A stretch of DNA of 64,000 nt, taken from contig JADHOC010000003.1 in the NCBI GenBank assembly GCA_016779205.1, positions 1-64,000 on the forward strand, written 5' to 3'. Made by a program: the position numbers and the translations under genes. Below the pieces are notes generated by a model that saw nothing but the letters and a program-made list of their open reading frames with translations, ran no database searches and had not been told where the DNA came from. The stretch comes from Planctomycetota bacterium. GTDB taxonomy: Bacteria > Planctomycetota > UBA1135 > GCA-002686595. Below, piece by piece: positions 42,654-50,632 of this stretch (positions are counted from its first letter, which is position 1; every line of letters starts with the position of its first letter).

Positions 42654-44855
42654 TCAGACCTCGAGGGAGGCGTCGCCCACGCTGTTCACGAGGACGACGG
42701 TCTCAAGCCCACCGACGAGGGTGTCATTCGCGTCCACGAAGGCCTCGGCGCCGCTGTCCTCACCCGGGACCTCGAAGCCGAGGAAGACCACCGCAGCGTG
42801 CCGTGAGACCTCGTGGATGGCGTGCACCGCGGAGTCTGAGACCACCACCTGCACCCGCGCCTCGATCCGCGACCGCTGTACGAGCTCCGCGAGGTGACGC
42901 TCCGTCTCCTCCAGCGCCGCCTCGTTGTCGACCACCCGCAGGAGCCGCACGTGTCGGCCGCGCCAGTCCGCGTTCTGCACCAGCATGTGAGCGAGCAGCA
43001 CCATGAGCGCCCCGTTCTTCTTGCCTCGCCACCAAACATCCACCGTGCCCGTCGGCACCTCGTGGGGGTCGGCTTCGGGGTCCACGCGGCACGAGAGCAG
43101 CAGCAGGCTCTGCCCGAGCATGGACACCCGGCGCAGGGCGTGCACGTAGTCCTCGGCCTCCTCACGGTTCCTGATCCAGTCCCCCATCACGGAGTTCGGT
43201 CGGAGGCCTCCGAGCCCGTGACACTGAACGAGCGCCTCGACGCCTCGCTGCCGGTCGTTAGAGACCACCACCGCGGGGAAGGCGTCGAGTCGCTCCTTCT
43301 GAATGAACTTCCGGAGGGCCTTCTCCTGCCCCCTCCGCCGCTCCACGAGGTCCTCGACGTCGCCCGGGATCACCTGCCCGAGGCTCAGGATGCCCCGCCC
43401 CGAGCACAGCCAGTTGCCGAAGATCGCCGCCCGTTTCCGCCCCGTGACCGTCCCGCTGAAGGCCAGGATCGAAGGCCGCCAGTTCTTGGGGTGGTAGTGC
43501 TCATCCTCCAACCGGCGCAGCTCCTTGCGGGCCCGCTCGTAGGCCGCGCCGCTGCGCACGTTCCCCCAGGAGGTCCGGATCTTGCGCCGCGAGATGAGCT
43601 GGTGCAGCCCGAACATCATGGCGGCCGCCACCAGCGCCCACATGGGCGCGATGAGCAGCATGACCGCGGCGCAGGCCACGCCCCCGAGGAGCGCCAGGGA
43701 CCAGTGGGCGTACCGGAACGTGGGCCGGTAGGAGGGGTTGCGCGAGTAGGACTCCCTGAACGTCGCGAAGTTCAGGTAGCCGTACGTCACCATGAAGAAC
43801 ATGGTGATGATGGGCGCGATCAGGTCGAGGGTCCCGACCAGGATGCTGACCTGCGCGATCACCCCGGTCAGCACGATCGCCCTTTGCGGCTCCTGGTTAT
43901 CGCCCGCGCCCTTGGAGAACCAGAGCGTCGACTTGAAGATCCCGTCCCGCCCCAGCGCCTGAAGGATCCGGGGCGCCCCCATCATCGAGCCGATGGCGGA
44001 CGAGAGGGTGGCCGCGAAGATCCCCAAGGTGATCAGCGCCGGGGCAGCGGCCGCGTCCCGCACGGCCATGTTGCTCGACTGGAGGAAGGTCCGCTCCTCC
44101 ACCCCGGCCAGCAGCACGCCCATGCCGATGTAGACCAGCCCCGTGACGCCGATGGACGCGAGGGTCCCCCGGGGAATGGAACGTGCGGGGTCCTTGAGGT
44201 CACCGGAGAGGTTGGCGCCCGCCATGATCCCCGTGGCCGCGGGGAAGAAGAGGGCGAACATCGTGAACTTGCTCTGTCCGGGGGCGTAATCGGGCGCGAG
44301 GTTGCTCTGGAGGAGCTCGACGTCGAAGCGCATGACGCCGCCCACGACGAAGGAGAGGACCGCGAGGGTGAGCACCGCGAGGATCCCGTACTGCAGCCGG
44401 ATGGTCCACCCGGCGCCGATGAACACGCACAGGCACACCAGGGCGTTCACCCCGCTCGCGACCAGGATGGAGTACCCCTCGAGCCCCGGCATCGACGCGA
44501 CCAGGGCCTCGGTGAAGCCGATCACGTACAGGGCCACCGACACCGCCTGGGCCAGGAAGAACACCAGCCCGATCGACCCGCCGAACTCCACCCCGAGGGA
44601 GCGGCTGATCATGTAGTAGGCGCCGCCGCCCCGCAGCTCGGTATTGGTGGCGATGGCCGACACCGAGAAGGCGGTGATGGTGGTGATCGCCTTGGCGAGC
44701 AGCACGATCCCGATGGTCCACCACAGCCCCGCATTGCCCACGACCTGGCCGAAGCGCAGGAACATGATCACGCCCAGGATCGTGAGCGTGCACGGCGTGA
44801 AGACACCGCCGAAGGTGCCGAACCTTCCGTAGCTGGGGGCGCGAGAATCGCTCAT
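42654..44855 (-). CDS. SLC12-like cation-chloride/amino-acid permease
   Basis: This 733-residue APC-superfamily transporter has about 12 helices (residues 18-470). The cation-chloride cotransporter signature FGGVFTPCTLTILGVIMFLRFGQVVG is at the N-terminus, and NLSGDLKDPARSIPRGT lies in the middle. A C-terminal cytoplasmic domain of about 260 residues (DEHYHPKNWRPSILAFSG onward) corresponds to the SLC12-type tail. Bacterial SLC12 homologues are known but their ions are mostly uncharacterised. It precedes the PQQ-like gene by 39 bases on the same strand, so the three genes may be one transcript. Confidence 0.9.
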   Translation of the reverse strand: MSDSRAPSYGRFGTFGGVFTPCTLTILGVIMFLRFGQVVGNAGLWWTIGIVLLAKAITTITAFSVSAIATNTELRGGGAYYMISRSLGVEFGGSIGLVFFLAQAVSVALYVIGFTEALVASMPGLEGYSILVASGVNALVCLCVFIGAGWTIRLQYGILAVLTLAVLSFVVGGVMRFDVELLQSNLAPDYAPGQSKFTMFALFFPAATGIMAGANLSGDLKDPARSIPRGTLASIGVTGLVYIGMGVLLAGVEERTFLQSSNMAVRDAAAAPALITLGIFAATLSSAIGSMMGAPRILQALGRDGIFKSTLWFSKGAGDNQEPQRAIVLTGVIAQVSILVGTLDLIAPIITMFFMVTYGYLNFATFRESYSRNPSYRPTFRYAHWSLALLGGVACAAVMLLIAPMWALVAAAMMFGLHQLISRRKIRTSWGNVRSGAAYERARKELRRLEDEHYHPKNWRPSILAFSGTVTGRKRAAIFGNWLCSGRGILSLGQVIPGDVEDLVERRRGQEKALRKFIQKERLDAFPAVVVSNDRQRGVEALVQCHGLGGLRPNSVMGDWIRNREEAEDYVHALRRVSMLGQSLLLLSCRVDPEADPHEVPTGTVDVWWRGKKNGALMVLLAHMLVQNADWRGRHVRLLRVVDNEAALEETERHLAELVQRSRIEARVQVVVSDSAVHAIHEVSRHAAVVFLGFEVPGEDSGAEAFVDANDTLVGGLETVVLVNSVGDASLEV

Positions 44856-45017
44856 GGAGAGGTGACTCTTGGCTCCACGGCGGGGCGCCGCGGAGCCCCA
44901 GAGTGTGCGGGATTCCTCGCGCGGCGCACGGCCTCTCTCCGGAGATCAGTGGGGACCCCCCCTCGCGCTACCGTGCCGCGTCCTCGGGCGCCCAGATCGC
45001 GACGGCCTGCCGGCCCA

Positions 45018-45034
45018 GGAGCCCCGGCGGCTCC
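45018..45034 (-). terminator. Terminator-like hairpin at the end of the seven-gene set
   Basis: GGAGCC and GGCTCC pair perfectly around a five-base loop. The hairpin starts 13 bases past the stop of the iron alcohol dehydrogenase, the last gene of the set. No T tract. Confidence 0.45.
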
Positions 45035-45047
45035 CCTTGGTCGGTGC

Positions 45048-46220
45048 TCAGAGGGCGGCGCGCAAGAGGCCCTCGAAGGCCGCCGCGTCCACCCCGCGCG
45101 GGTTGAAGCGCGCGGTCCACTGCTCGTTGGCCTCCGCGGAGAGGCCCGGCACGTCCGCCGCGCTGACCCCGAGGGCCCCCAGGGTGGTCCCGAGGCCCGC
45201 CAGCTCCAGGAGCTCGGCGCAGCGGTCCGCCAGCGCCGCGGCGAGCGCGCGCTCCCCGTCCCCGGGGAGCCCCGCCGCCGAGGCCAGCTCGGCGTAGACG
45301 GCGCGGGTGGCGTCCCCGCCCTCGGCGTCGTCCGCCGCGTTGAAGCGCACCACGTGGGGCAGGGTCACGCCCACCGCGAGCCCGTGGGGTACGCCGTGGC
45401 GCCGCGTGAGCGGGTTGGCCATGGAGTGCGCGACCCCGAGCATGGCGTGCTCGATGGCGAGCCCCGCCAGCGCCGAGGCCCGCATCATGCGGGAACGCGC
45501 GTCCACGTCCCCGGGCGCCTCGAGGACCCGGGGGAGCCCGGCGCTGACCAGCGCGAAGGCCGCCCCGCCGTAGGCCCTGCTGCGTCCGTCCGTGGAGGGG
45601 TCACGGGGCCGCGCCACCGCGCTCTCCACCGCATGGGCCAGGGTGTCGAGGCCCGTCATGGCCGTGACCCTCCGGGGCATGGTCAGGGTGAGCTCGGGGT
45701 CGAGCAGCGCCACCCGCGGCGCCGCGGAGGGGTCCCCGCAGGCCATCTTCGCCCCGGTCTCCCCGTCACCGATGAGCGCGAAGGACTGGACCTCCGAGCC
45801 TGTCCCGGCGGTGGTGGGCACGGCGATGAGCGGGCGCAGGGGGACGGTGGCGGTGTCGTGGCCGCGGTAGTCCTCCATGCGGCCACCGCACACCTCCACG
45901 AAGTTCGCGCCCTTGGCCGTGTCGATGGCGCTCCCGCCCCCCACCGCCACGTAGAGGTCCGGGCCGAAGGCCTGCGCCGCCGTCGCCGCCCGGGCCACGT
46001 CCGCGCTCGAGGGGTTCTCCGCCACGTCCACGTGGAGCGCGACCTCGAGCCCCGTCGCCGTCATGACCTCGGCGGCCCGGTCGGCGTGTCCGGCGGCGGC
46101 GACGCCGGGGTCGGAGACCAGCATCACCCGCCGGCCACCGAGCCCAGCGGCGAGGGCGCCGAGGCGGGAGAGCCCGCCGACCTCCTCGATGACCCGGGTG
46201 CGCTCGTCGTCGCGGAACAT
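45048..46220 (-). CDS. Iron-containing alcohol dehydrogenase
   Basis: This 390-residue enzyme of the Fe-ADH family has the nucleotide site AVGGGSAIDTAKGAN, then PTTAGTGSEVQSFALI. The metal-binding region is TAMTGLDTLAHAVE and the HGVPHGLAVG motif, whose His residues coordinate iron. It should interconvert an alcohol and aldehyde with NAD(H) or NADP(H). The frame is open upstream to 46310, but the ATG at 46220 (MFRDDERTRVIEE) starts the conserved fold and leaves an 11-base gap after the aldehyde dehydrogenase gene. It is the last gene of the set starting at 54440. Confidence 0.92.
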   Translation of the reverse strand: MFRDDERTRVIEEVGGLSRLGALAAGLGGRRVMLVSDPGVAAAGHADRAAEVMTATGLEVALHVDVAENPSSADVARAATAAQAFGPDLYVAVGGGSAIDTAKGANFVEVCGGRMEDYRGHDTATVPLRPLIAVPTTAGTGSEVQSFALIGDGETGAKMACGDPSAAPRVALLDPELTLTMPRRVTAMTGLDTLAHAVESAVARPRDPSTDGRSRAYGGAAFALVSAGLPRVLEAPGDVDARSRMMRASALAGLAIEHAMLGVAHSMANPLTRRHGVPHGLAVGVTLPHVVRFNAADDAEGGDATRAVYAELASAAGLPGDGERALAAALADRCAELLELAGLGTTLGALGVSAADVPGLSAEANEQWTARFNPRGVDAAAFEGLLRAAL

Positions 46221-46231
46221 GGGCCCGCGTC

Positions 46232-47686
46232 CTACCAGCCCGCGGCGCGCTGGAGCGCGCGGCGCTCGTGCAGGAACTCGAACAGGTTGCCCTCGTGGGG
46301 CTGGTCCCACTCCACCTTCGAGGTGGGCACCGGGCCGACGTTGAGGCGGCTGATGAGCGGGCTCGTGGTGAGGGACTGGAGGAAGCCCGCGTCGCGGGTC
46401 AGCGCGGACACCACGAGGCTCGGCCCCATGACCTCGAGCATGCGCTCCTGGGGCACCTCCACCACGCTGGTGAAGGGGAACATGTACTCCGTGTTGGCGA
46501 GGGGGTGCTCCATGGAGTCACAGCGCACGACGGTCGGGCGCAGGTACACCGAGCAGCCCAGCTCCGCCCGGCGCGCGGACCCACCGCGCTTCGCCATGGT
46601 GACGTCGTGGGCCCCGCCCTTCTCGATGCCGGCGTCGATGGCGCCGCTCATCATGTCCGCGAACGCAGGGTTGGCGAAGGCGGCGATCTGGGCCTCCGGG
46701 TCGTCGTGGGCGAGGGGCTCGATCTGGGCGAGGCGCGAGGCGAGGGCGTCCGCGAGCTCGTCCCCGTGACGCGGGATGTAGATCGCCGACGCGTTGATGC
46801 AGCTCCGGCCGCCGTTGCGGGCCACGGAGTCCACGTAGACGTCCATGAACTGCTCCCAGTCGTCCGCCACGTCATCCCCCACCAGCACCTTGCTGCGGCC
46901 GGGACCGTGGATCTCGATGCGCGGGTCGCCCGCGTACTTCTCGGCCACGCGTGCGTCCCCGAAGAGCAGGGAGCGGTCGCAGCACTCGAGCAGCGTTCCG
47001 GCGCCCTCGTGGTCGGTGGGATAGAGGCTGAAGGCCTCGGGCGGGAAGCCGGCGGCCATCATGGCCCGGGCGATGCGCATGGGCGTCCAGGGCTCCTCGC
47101 GGCCGGGCTTGAGCGCCAGGGGCACGCCGAGGGCGATGGACGGGATCCAGAGCGAGTGGACGCCGGGGGAGTTGCTCGGGAGCACGGCGCCCAGGGCGCG
47201 GGCGCTGGGCGTGTACCACACGGGCACGCCGTCGTGGTCACCGAAGCCCTGGTCGAGCACGCCGGGGTCCATCCCACGCATGAGGCCGCGCAGGATGGTG
47301 GTCATCTCGGCGAGGACGAAGGCGCACTTCTCCATGTTGGCCCGCACCATCACGTGGGGCAGGCCGCTCGTTGAGCTGAGCTGCGCGACGTAGTCGTCGG
47401 CGGACTGCATCACGCCGTCGCCGATGGGCAGATCGTCCTCCAGGAAGATGCGCGCCGCCTCCCCGCAGCGCTCGATGCGCTCGGCCATGGGCATGGCCCG
47501 CAGCCGCTGGGCGTTCTGGTCCAGCTTGCGCATGTCGCGCCGCACGAGCCCGGCGTTCGCCTGGCTGACCGAGGCGACGACGCTGCCGTCGCGGTGCGAG
47601 GTGAGCTCGACGCGGTCGAGGCTGGAGTACTCCTTGCCCGCCCGCAGGACCGGGAAGTGCGGGACGTCACTGGCCGCGGCGCTCAA
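46232..47686 (-). CDS. Aldehyde dehydrogenase-family oxidoreductase
   Basis: This 484-residue ALDH-fold enzyme has the NAD-binding region GAVLPSNSPGVHSLWIPSIALG. The active-site Cys lies in NGGRSCINAS, where most ALDHs have GQxC. A C-terminal ALDH segment is LNVGPVPTSK. The usual general-base Glu loop is replaced by LLFGDARVAEKY, so it may be an acylating or otherwise non-hydrolytic member; that is inference. The TTG at 47686 is chosen because GGAGG sits seven bases upstream and because it overlaps the previous stop (TTGA). The coupling to an adenylate-forming enzyme and an alcohol dehydrogenase suggests acid/aldehyde/alcohol chemistry in one pathway. Confidence 0.86.
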   Translation of the reverse strand: MSAAASDVPHFPVLRAGKEYSSLDRVELTSHRDGSVVASVSQANAGLVRRDMRKLDQNAQRLRAMPMAERIERCGEAARIFLEDDLPIGDGVMQSADDYVAQLSSTSGLPHVMVRANMEKCAFVLAEMTTILRGLMRGMDPGVLDQGFGDHDGVPVWYTPSARALGAVLPSNSPGVHSLWIPSIALGVPLALKPGREEPWTPMRIARAMMAAGFPPEAFSLYPTDHEGAGTLLECCDRSLLFGDARVAEKYAGDPRIEIHGPGRSKVLVGDDVADDWEQFMDVYVDSVARNGGRSCINASAIYIPRHGDELADALASRLAQIEPLAHDDPEAQIAAFANPAFADMMSGAIDAGIEKGGAHDVTMAKRGGSARRAELGCSVYLRPTVVRCDSMEHPLANTEYMFPFTSVVEVPQERMLEVMGPSLVVSALTRDAGFLQSLTTSPLISRLNVGPVPTSKVEWDQPHEGNLFEFLHERRALQRAAGW

Positions 47687-48765
47687 TAGACTCCCTCCAC
47701 GATCTTCTCCTCGTTCTTGGCGTAGGGCTTCACCTCGGCGACGCCGTCCCACGCGAAGTCCTCGCAGGGCGCGATGCGCTTGGCGGCGTCGCGCTCGAGG
47801 AAGCGCGGCAGGAAGAACTCGTGGGTCAGGGTGGTGAGCTCCACGCGGCCCCACTCACCGTGGTCCACGAGCTTGCGCGAGTCCTCGGGGTCGGTCACGC
47901 GCAGGACGGCGCGGGGCTGCGGCGCGTAGTAGGTGATCGAGTAGTTCTCCTGCTCGAAGCCCCTCTTGTGGCAGGCGAGGCCCATGAGCGTGTTGCCGTA
48001 GGTGGGCACGAAGCCGACCTGCCCCTCGAGGATCTCCTCGCACAGGAAGCGCACGTTCTGGGGGTCCATCTCCGTGCCGCCGCAGAAGACCCCCTTGATG
48101 CCCGACTCGGGGATCGAGATCTCATCGCCCAGCGCCTCCAGGAGCCGCGGGGTCGTGAACAAGGCGTCCACCTTGCGGTGCTTGAGGATGCTCAGGGCCT
48201 GGTCCACCACGTGGCGCATGTAGGCCTTGGCCTGGTCCCCCTGCCCCGACGAGATGAGCTTCTTGACCCAGCGCGGGTCGAGGTCCACGAAGTAGCACGA
48301 GGACCCGCGGTGGTTGGCGAGGTGCTCGATGGCGAGGCGCAGGCGGCGGGGCCCCGTGGGGCCGACCATCAGCCAGTACCCGCCCGGCGGGAAGGCCTCG
48401 TCGTCCAGCAGCTCGGAGAACTCCTCGTAGTCGAGCTTGTAGTCGTCCCAGCCGATGCGCTGCTTAGGCATGCCCGTCGAGCCGCCCGTCTCGAAGATCG
48501 TGAACGGCCGGCCCGCGTAGGCCCTGGGGATCCACATCTCGTGGGCGTCCGTGCGCAGCCGCTCCCCGTCGAAGTTGTCGAAGCGCTCGACGAGGTCCGC
48601 GAAGGAGCGGATCTCCTCCCGGGGGTCCCAGCCGGCGGTCTTGGCGTAGTCCAGCCAGACGGGGGTGCCGGTCTCGGGGGAGAAGTGGTGCGCGATGATG
48701 TCGCGGACGTGGGCGTCGAGGGCCGCCTGGGCGGCCTCGATCCTGTCGTTGGAGACTGCGGTCAT
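47683..48765 (-). CDS. Adenylate-forming (LuxE/PaaK-like) enzyme
   Basis: This 360-residue protein has an ANL-type phosphate loop, FETGGSTGMPKQR (residues about 89-101). Further ANL-like segments are GGTEMDP and VPTYGNTLMG, where the aromatic Y-G-x-T motif would hold the adenylate. It is shorter than acyl-CoA ligases and lacks an obvious C-terminal lid domain. That fits the LuxE acyl-protein synthetase/phenylacetate-CoA ligase-like branch. It probably activates a carboxylic acid as an acyl-adenylate and passes it to a thiol. Its stop overlaps the aldehyde dehydrogenase start, so direct handover of the activated acyl group is plausible but unproven. Confidence 0.8.
   Translation of the reverse strand: MTAVSNDRIEAAQAALDAHVRDIIAHHFSPETGTPVWLDYAKTAGWDPREEIRSFADLVERFDNFDGERLRTDAHEMWIPRAYAGRPFTIFETGGSTGMPKQRIGWDDYKLDYEEFSELLDDEAFPPGGYWLMVGPTGPRRLRLAIEHLANHRGSSCYFVDLDPRWVKKLISSGQGDQAKAYMRHVVDQALSILKHRKVDALFTTPRLLEALGDEISIPESGIKGVFCGGTEMDPQNVRFLCEEILEGQVGFVPTYGNTLMGLACHKRGFEQENYSITYYAPQPRAVLRVTDPEDSRKLVDHGEWGRVELTTLTHEFFLPRFLERDAAKRIAPCEDFAWDGVAEVKPYAKNEEKIVEGVY
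47694..47698 (-). promoter_or_regulatory. Ribosome binding site supporting a TTG start
   Basis: On the minus strand GGAGG lies inside the end of the ANL-like gene, seven bases before TTG 47686. It fixes the start of the aldehyde dehydrogenase. Confidence 0.6.
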
Positions 48766-48787
48766 GCTCGGAGAGAAGAGGGGTGGA

Positions 48788-50374
48788 TCAGGACTCCACC
48801 ATGAACTGCTCGACGTGCTCGTCGGAGGGGGGCTTCGTCATGAGGCTGACGAGGACGAGAGCGGCCGTGGAGGCGGCGAAGATCAGGGTGACCGGCATCA
48901 TTCCGGCCACCAGGAAGTCGCCTTCCCTCTCTTCGCCGGCCAGGGTCGGCTTGATGAGCCCTTCGTAGAACAAGCTGCCCCAGGTCACCACCATGGCCAG
49001 GACCGAGGCGATGGCGCCTGCCCGCGTCGTTCTGCGCCAGTAGATCGAGGCGAAGACCAGGGGGAACAGGGCTGCGAAGCCGCTGAAGCACCAGACCGCC
49101 AGGTCAAAGATCTTGGGCGGCGGGAAGAACGTCAGCAGGTAGGTCACCCCCACCACGAAGACGATGAAGCCCCGCCCCAGCATCACCTGGGCCTTGTCGG
49201 AGAAGCGGTCCTCCCCCGCCGCGTGCATCACGATGTCATGGGTGAACATGGTCCCCAGACACACGAATTGGGAGTCCAGGGAGGACATGATCGCCGCCAG
49301 GATGCCCGCCGTGAGCAGGCCCGTGAGGTAGGGGTCCTGGAGCAGGGTCTGGACGATGTTCGGCAGCAGGGCGTTGGGGTTGCCGCCCGGGGGCGTGATG
49401 CCTGCGCCGGCGGCCCAGATGCCGATCAGGATGCAGGGCACCCACACGATCCCGATGAAGAGGGGGTGCGCCACCGTGGTCAGCTTGAAGGTCGACGCCT
49501 TCTTGGCCGTGAGCCAGTGCTGGAACAGGTGCGGGAACATGCCCACCGAGAGCGGCACGAACATGTAGGTCACGAACTGCAGCTTCCCGATCCGCGCCCG
49601 GGTCATGTGGTCGGGCGAGTTGTCGATCACCGCCTGGGTCGCCGCGTCCATCCCCCCGAGCTTGCTCGAGATCAAGACGAAGGCGATCACGCCGGTGATC
49701 ATGAACACGATGGTCTGGAAGGCGTTGGCCCACGCGGCCGAGCGCAGGCCGCCGGCGAAGATGTAGAAGAGCACCACGGCGCAGACCACGAGCCCCGTGA
49801 TCCACGGCGGGATGGCGCCCTCGAACATCACCCGCCCGTTCGGCAGGGTGGTGCCCGCGAAGGTCTCGGGGAACATGCCCACGGTCACGCCGCGCATCAC
49901 CGCGCCCGCGCCGAGCAGCCCGATGAGCAGGTAGGGCACCACGAGGGCCACCAGGATCGGGAAGAGCAGGTAGCCCAGGAGGTTCGACTGGAAGCGGCCC
50001 CGGAAGTACTGCACCTGGGTGCGGAAGCCGTGGCGCTTGCCGATGGCCCACAGCTTGATCCCCACCAGGAAGAACACCGCCGAGTGCACGATCCCTGAGG
50101 CCGAGGCCATCAGCCCGTACACGCCGTTCCCGAGCTCCCACGCCTTGCCCGTGGAACCCACCAGGGCGAAGGCGGTCATGGTCGTGCCGAACACGCTCAT
50201 GAGCAGCAGGAACGGCCCGATGGACCGCTCCGCCACGAAGAAGTCGGCGGAGGTGCCGCGGAACAGCCGGCTCGAGAAGACCCCGAGGCTGATCAGCAGG
50301 AAGAGGTAGAAGCCAACGACGAGCAGCGGCGTCCGGGACGCCGCCTCGGCCGCGGGGAGGAGGACGGCCATCAC
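48788..50374 (-). CDS. Sodium:solute symporter (SSS family)
   Basis: This 528-residue transporter has about 13-14 hydrophobic helices. It begins LLVVGFYLFLLISLGVFSSRLFRGTSADFFVAERSIGP, characteristic of SSS proteins (SLC5-like), and later has GGLRSAAWANAFQTIVFMITG. Its substrate could be a sugar, polyol, carboxylate or choline-like compound; the surrounding enzymes favour an alcohol, aldehyde or acid. The ATG overlaps the stop of a tiny membrane protein gene (ATGA), and 22 bases separate its stop from the ANL-like gene. Confidence 0.92.
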   Translation of the reverse strand: MMAVLLPAAEAASRTPLLVVGFYLFLLISLGVFSSRLFRGTSADFFVAERSIGPFLLLMSVFGTTMTAFALVGSTGKAWELGNGVYGLMASASGIVHSAVFFLVGIKLWAIGKRHGFRTQVQYFRGRFQSNLLGYLLFPILVALVVPYLLIGLLGAGAVMRGVTVGMFPETFAGTTLPNGRVMFEGAIPPWITGLVVCAVVLFYIFAGGLRSAAWANAFQTIVFMITGVIAFVLISSKLGGMDAATQAVIDNSPDHMTRARIGKLQFVTYMFVPLSVGMFPHLFQHWLTAKKASTFKLTTVAHPLFIGIVWVPCILIGIWAAGAGITPPGGNPNALLPNIVQTLLQDPYLTGLLTAGILAAIMSSLDSQFVCLGTMFTHDIVMHAAGEDRFSDKAQVMLGRGFIVFVVGVTYLLTFFPPPKIFDLAVWCFSGFAALFPLVFASIYWRRTTRAGAIASVLAMVVTWGSLFYEGLIKPTLAGEEREGDFLVAGMMPVTLIFAASTAALVLVSLMTKPPSDEHVEQFMVES

Positions 50375-50625
50375 GAGGGGTCCTCCGCCGCGTCATCGGA
50401 GAGAGCCGACGGCCTCGCCGCCCACTCCTCGACCCGCGAGGGCCAGGCGACGTTCATCAGCAGCGCCCAGCCCGCGGCGGCGGCGAGGGAGATCCCCGCC
50501 TGCCACGCGAGCCCCGTGGGCAGGAAGCCGAGGACCACCGACGTGGTCTCCCAGTTCCAGAGGTCGAAGTGGAGGACCGTGATGACGGCCATCAGGCCCC
50601 ATCCAAACCGTGCGCTGCCCGACAT
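50371..50625 (-). CDS. Small membrane partner of the symporter
   Basis: This 84-residue protein has two to three hydrophobic segments (FGWGLMAVITVLHFDLW, TTSVVLGFLPTGLAWQAG, AAAGWALLMNVAW) and an acidic tail. It resembles the small DUF3311-type subunits often encoded beside SSS transporters, though exact family membership is not certain. Its stop overlaps the symporter start by four bases, so the two proteins are made in step and likely associate. Confidence 0.75.
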   Translation of the reverse strand: MSGSARFGWGLMAVITVLHFDLWNWETTSVVLGFLPTGLAWQAGISLAAAAGWALLMNVAWPSRVEEWAARPSALSDDAAEDPS

Positions 50626-50632
50626 GCGGCCC

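Noticed and set aside
46232..48765. LuxC/LuxE bioluminescence-type fatty acid reductase pair
   Set aside because: The ANL protein is LuxE-like, but the partner has an ALDH-family active site (GGRSCINAS) rather than a LuxC pattern, and no luciferase or luxD is present. The comparison is kept only as a hint of acyl activation and reduction.
45048..50625. Bacterial microcompartment locus for fucose/rhamnose degradation
   Set aside because: ALDH and Fe-ADH would fit, but there are no shell proteins, aldolases or encapsulation peptides.
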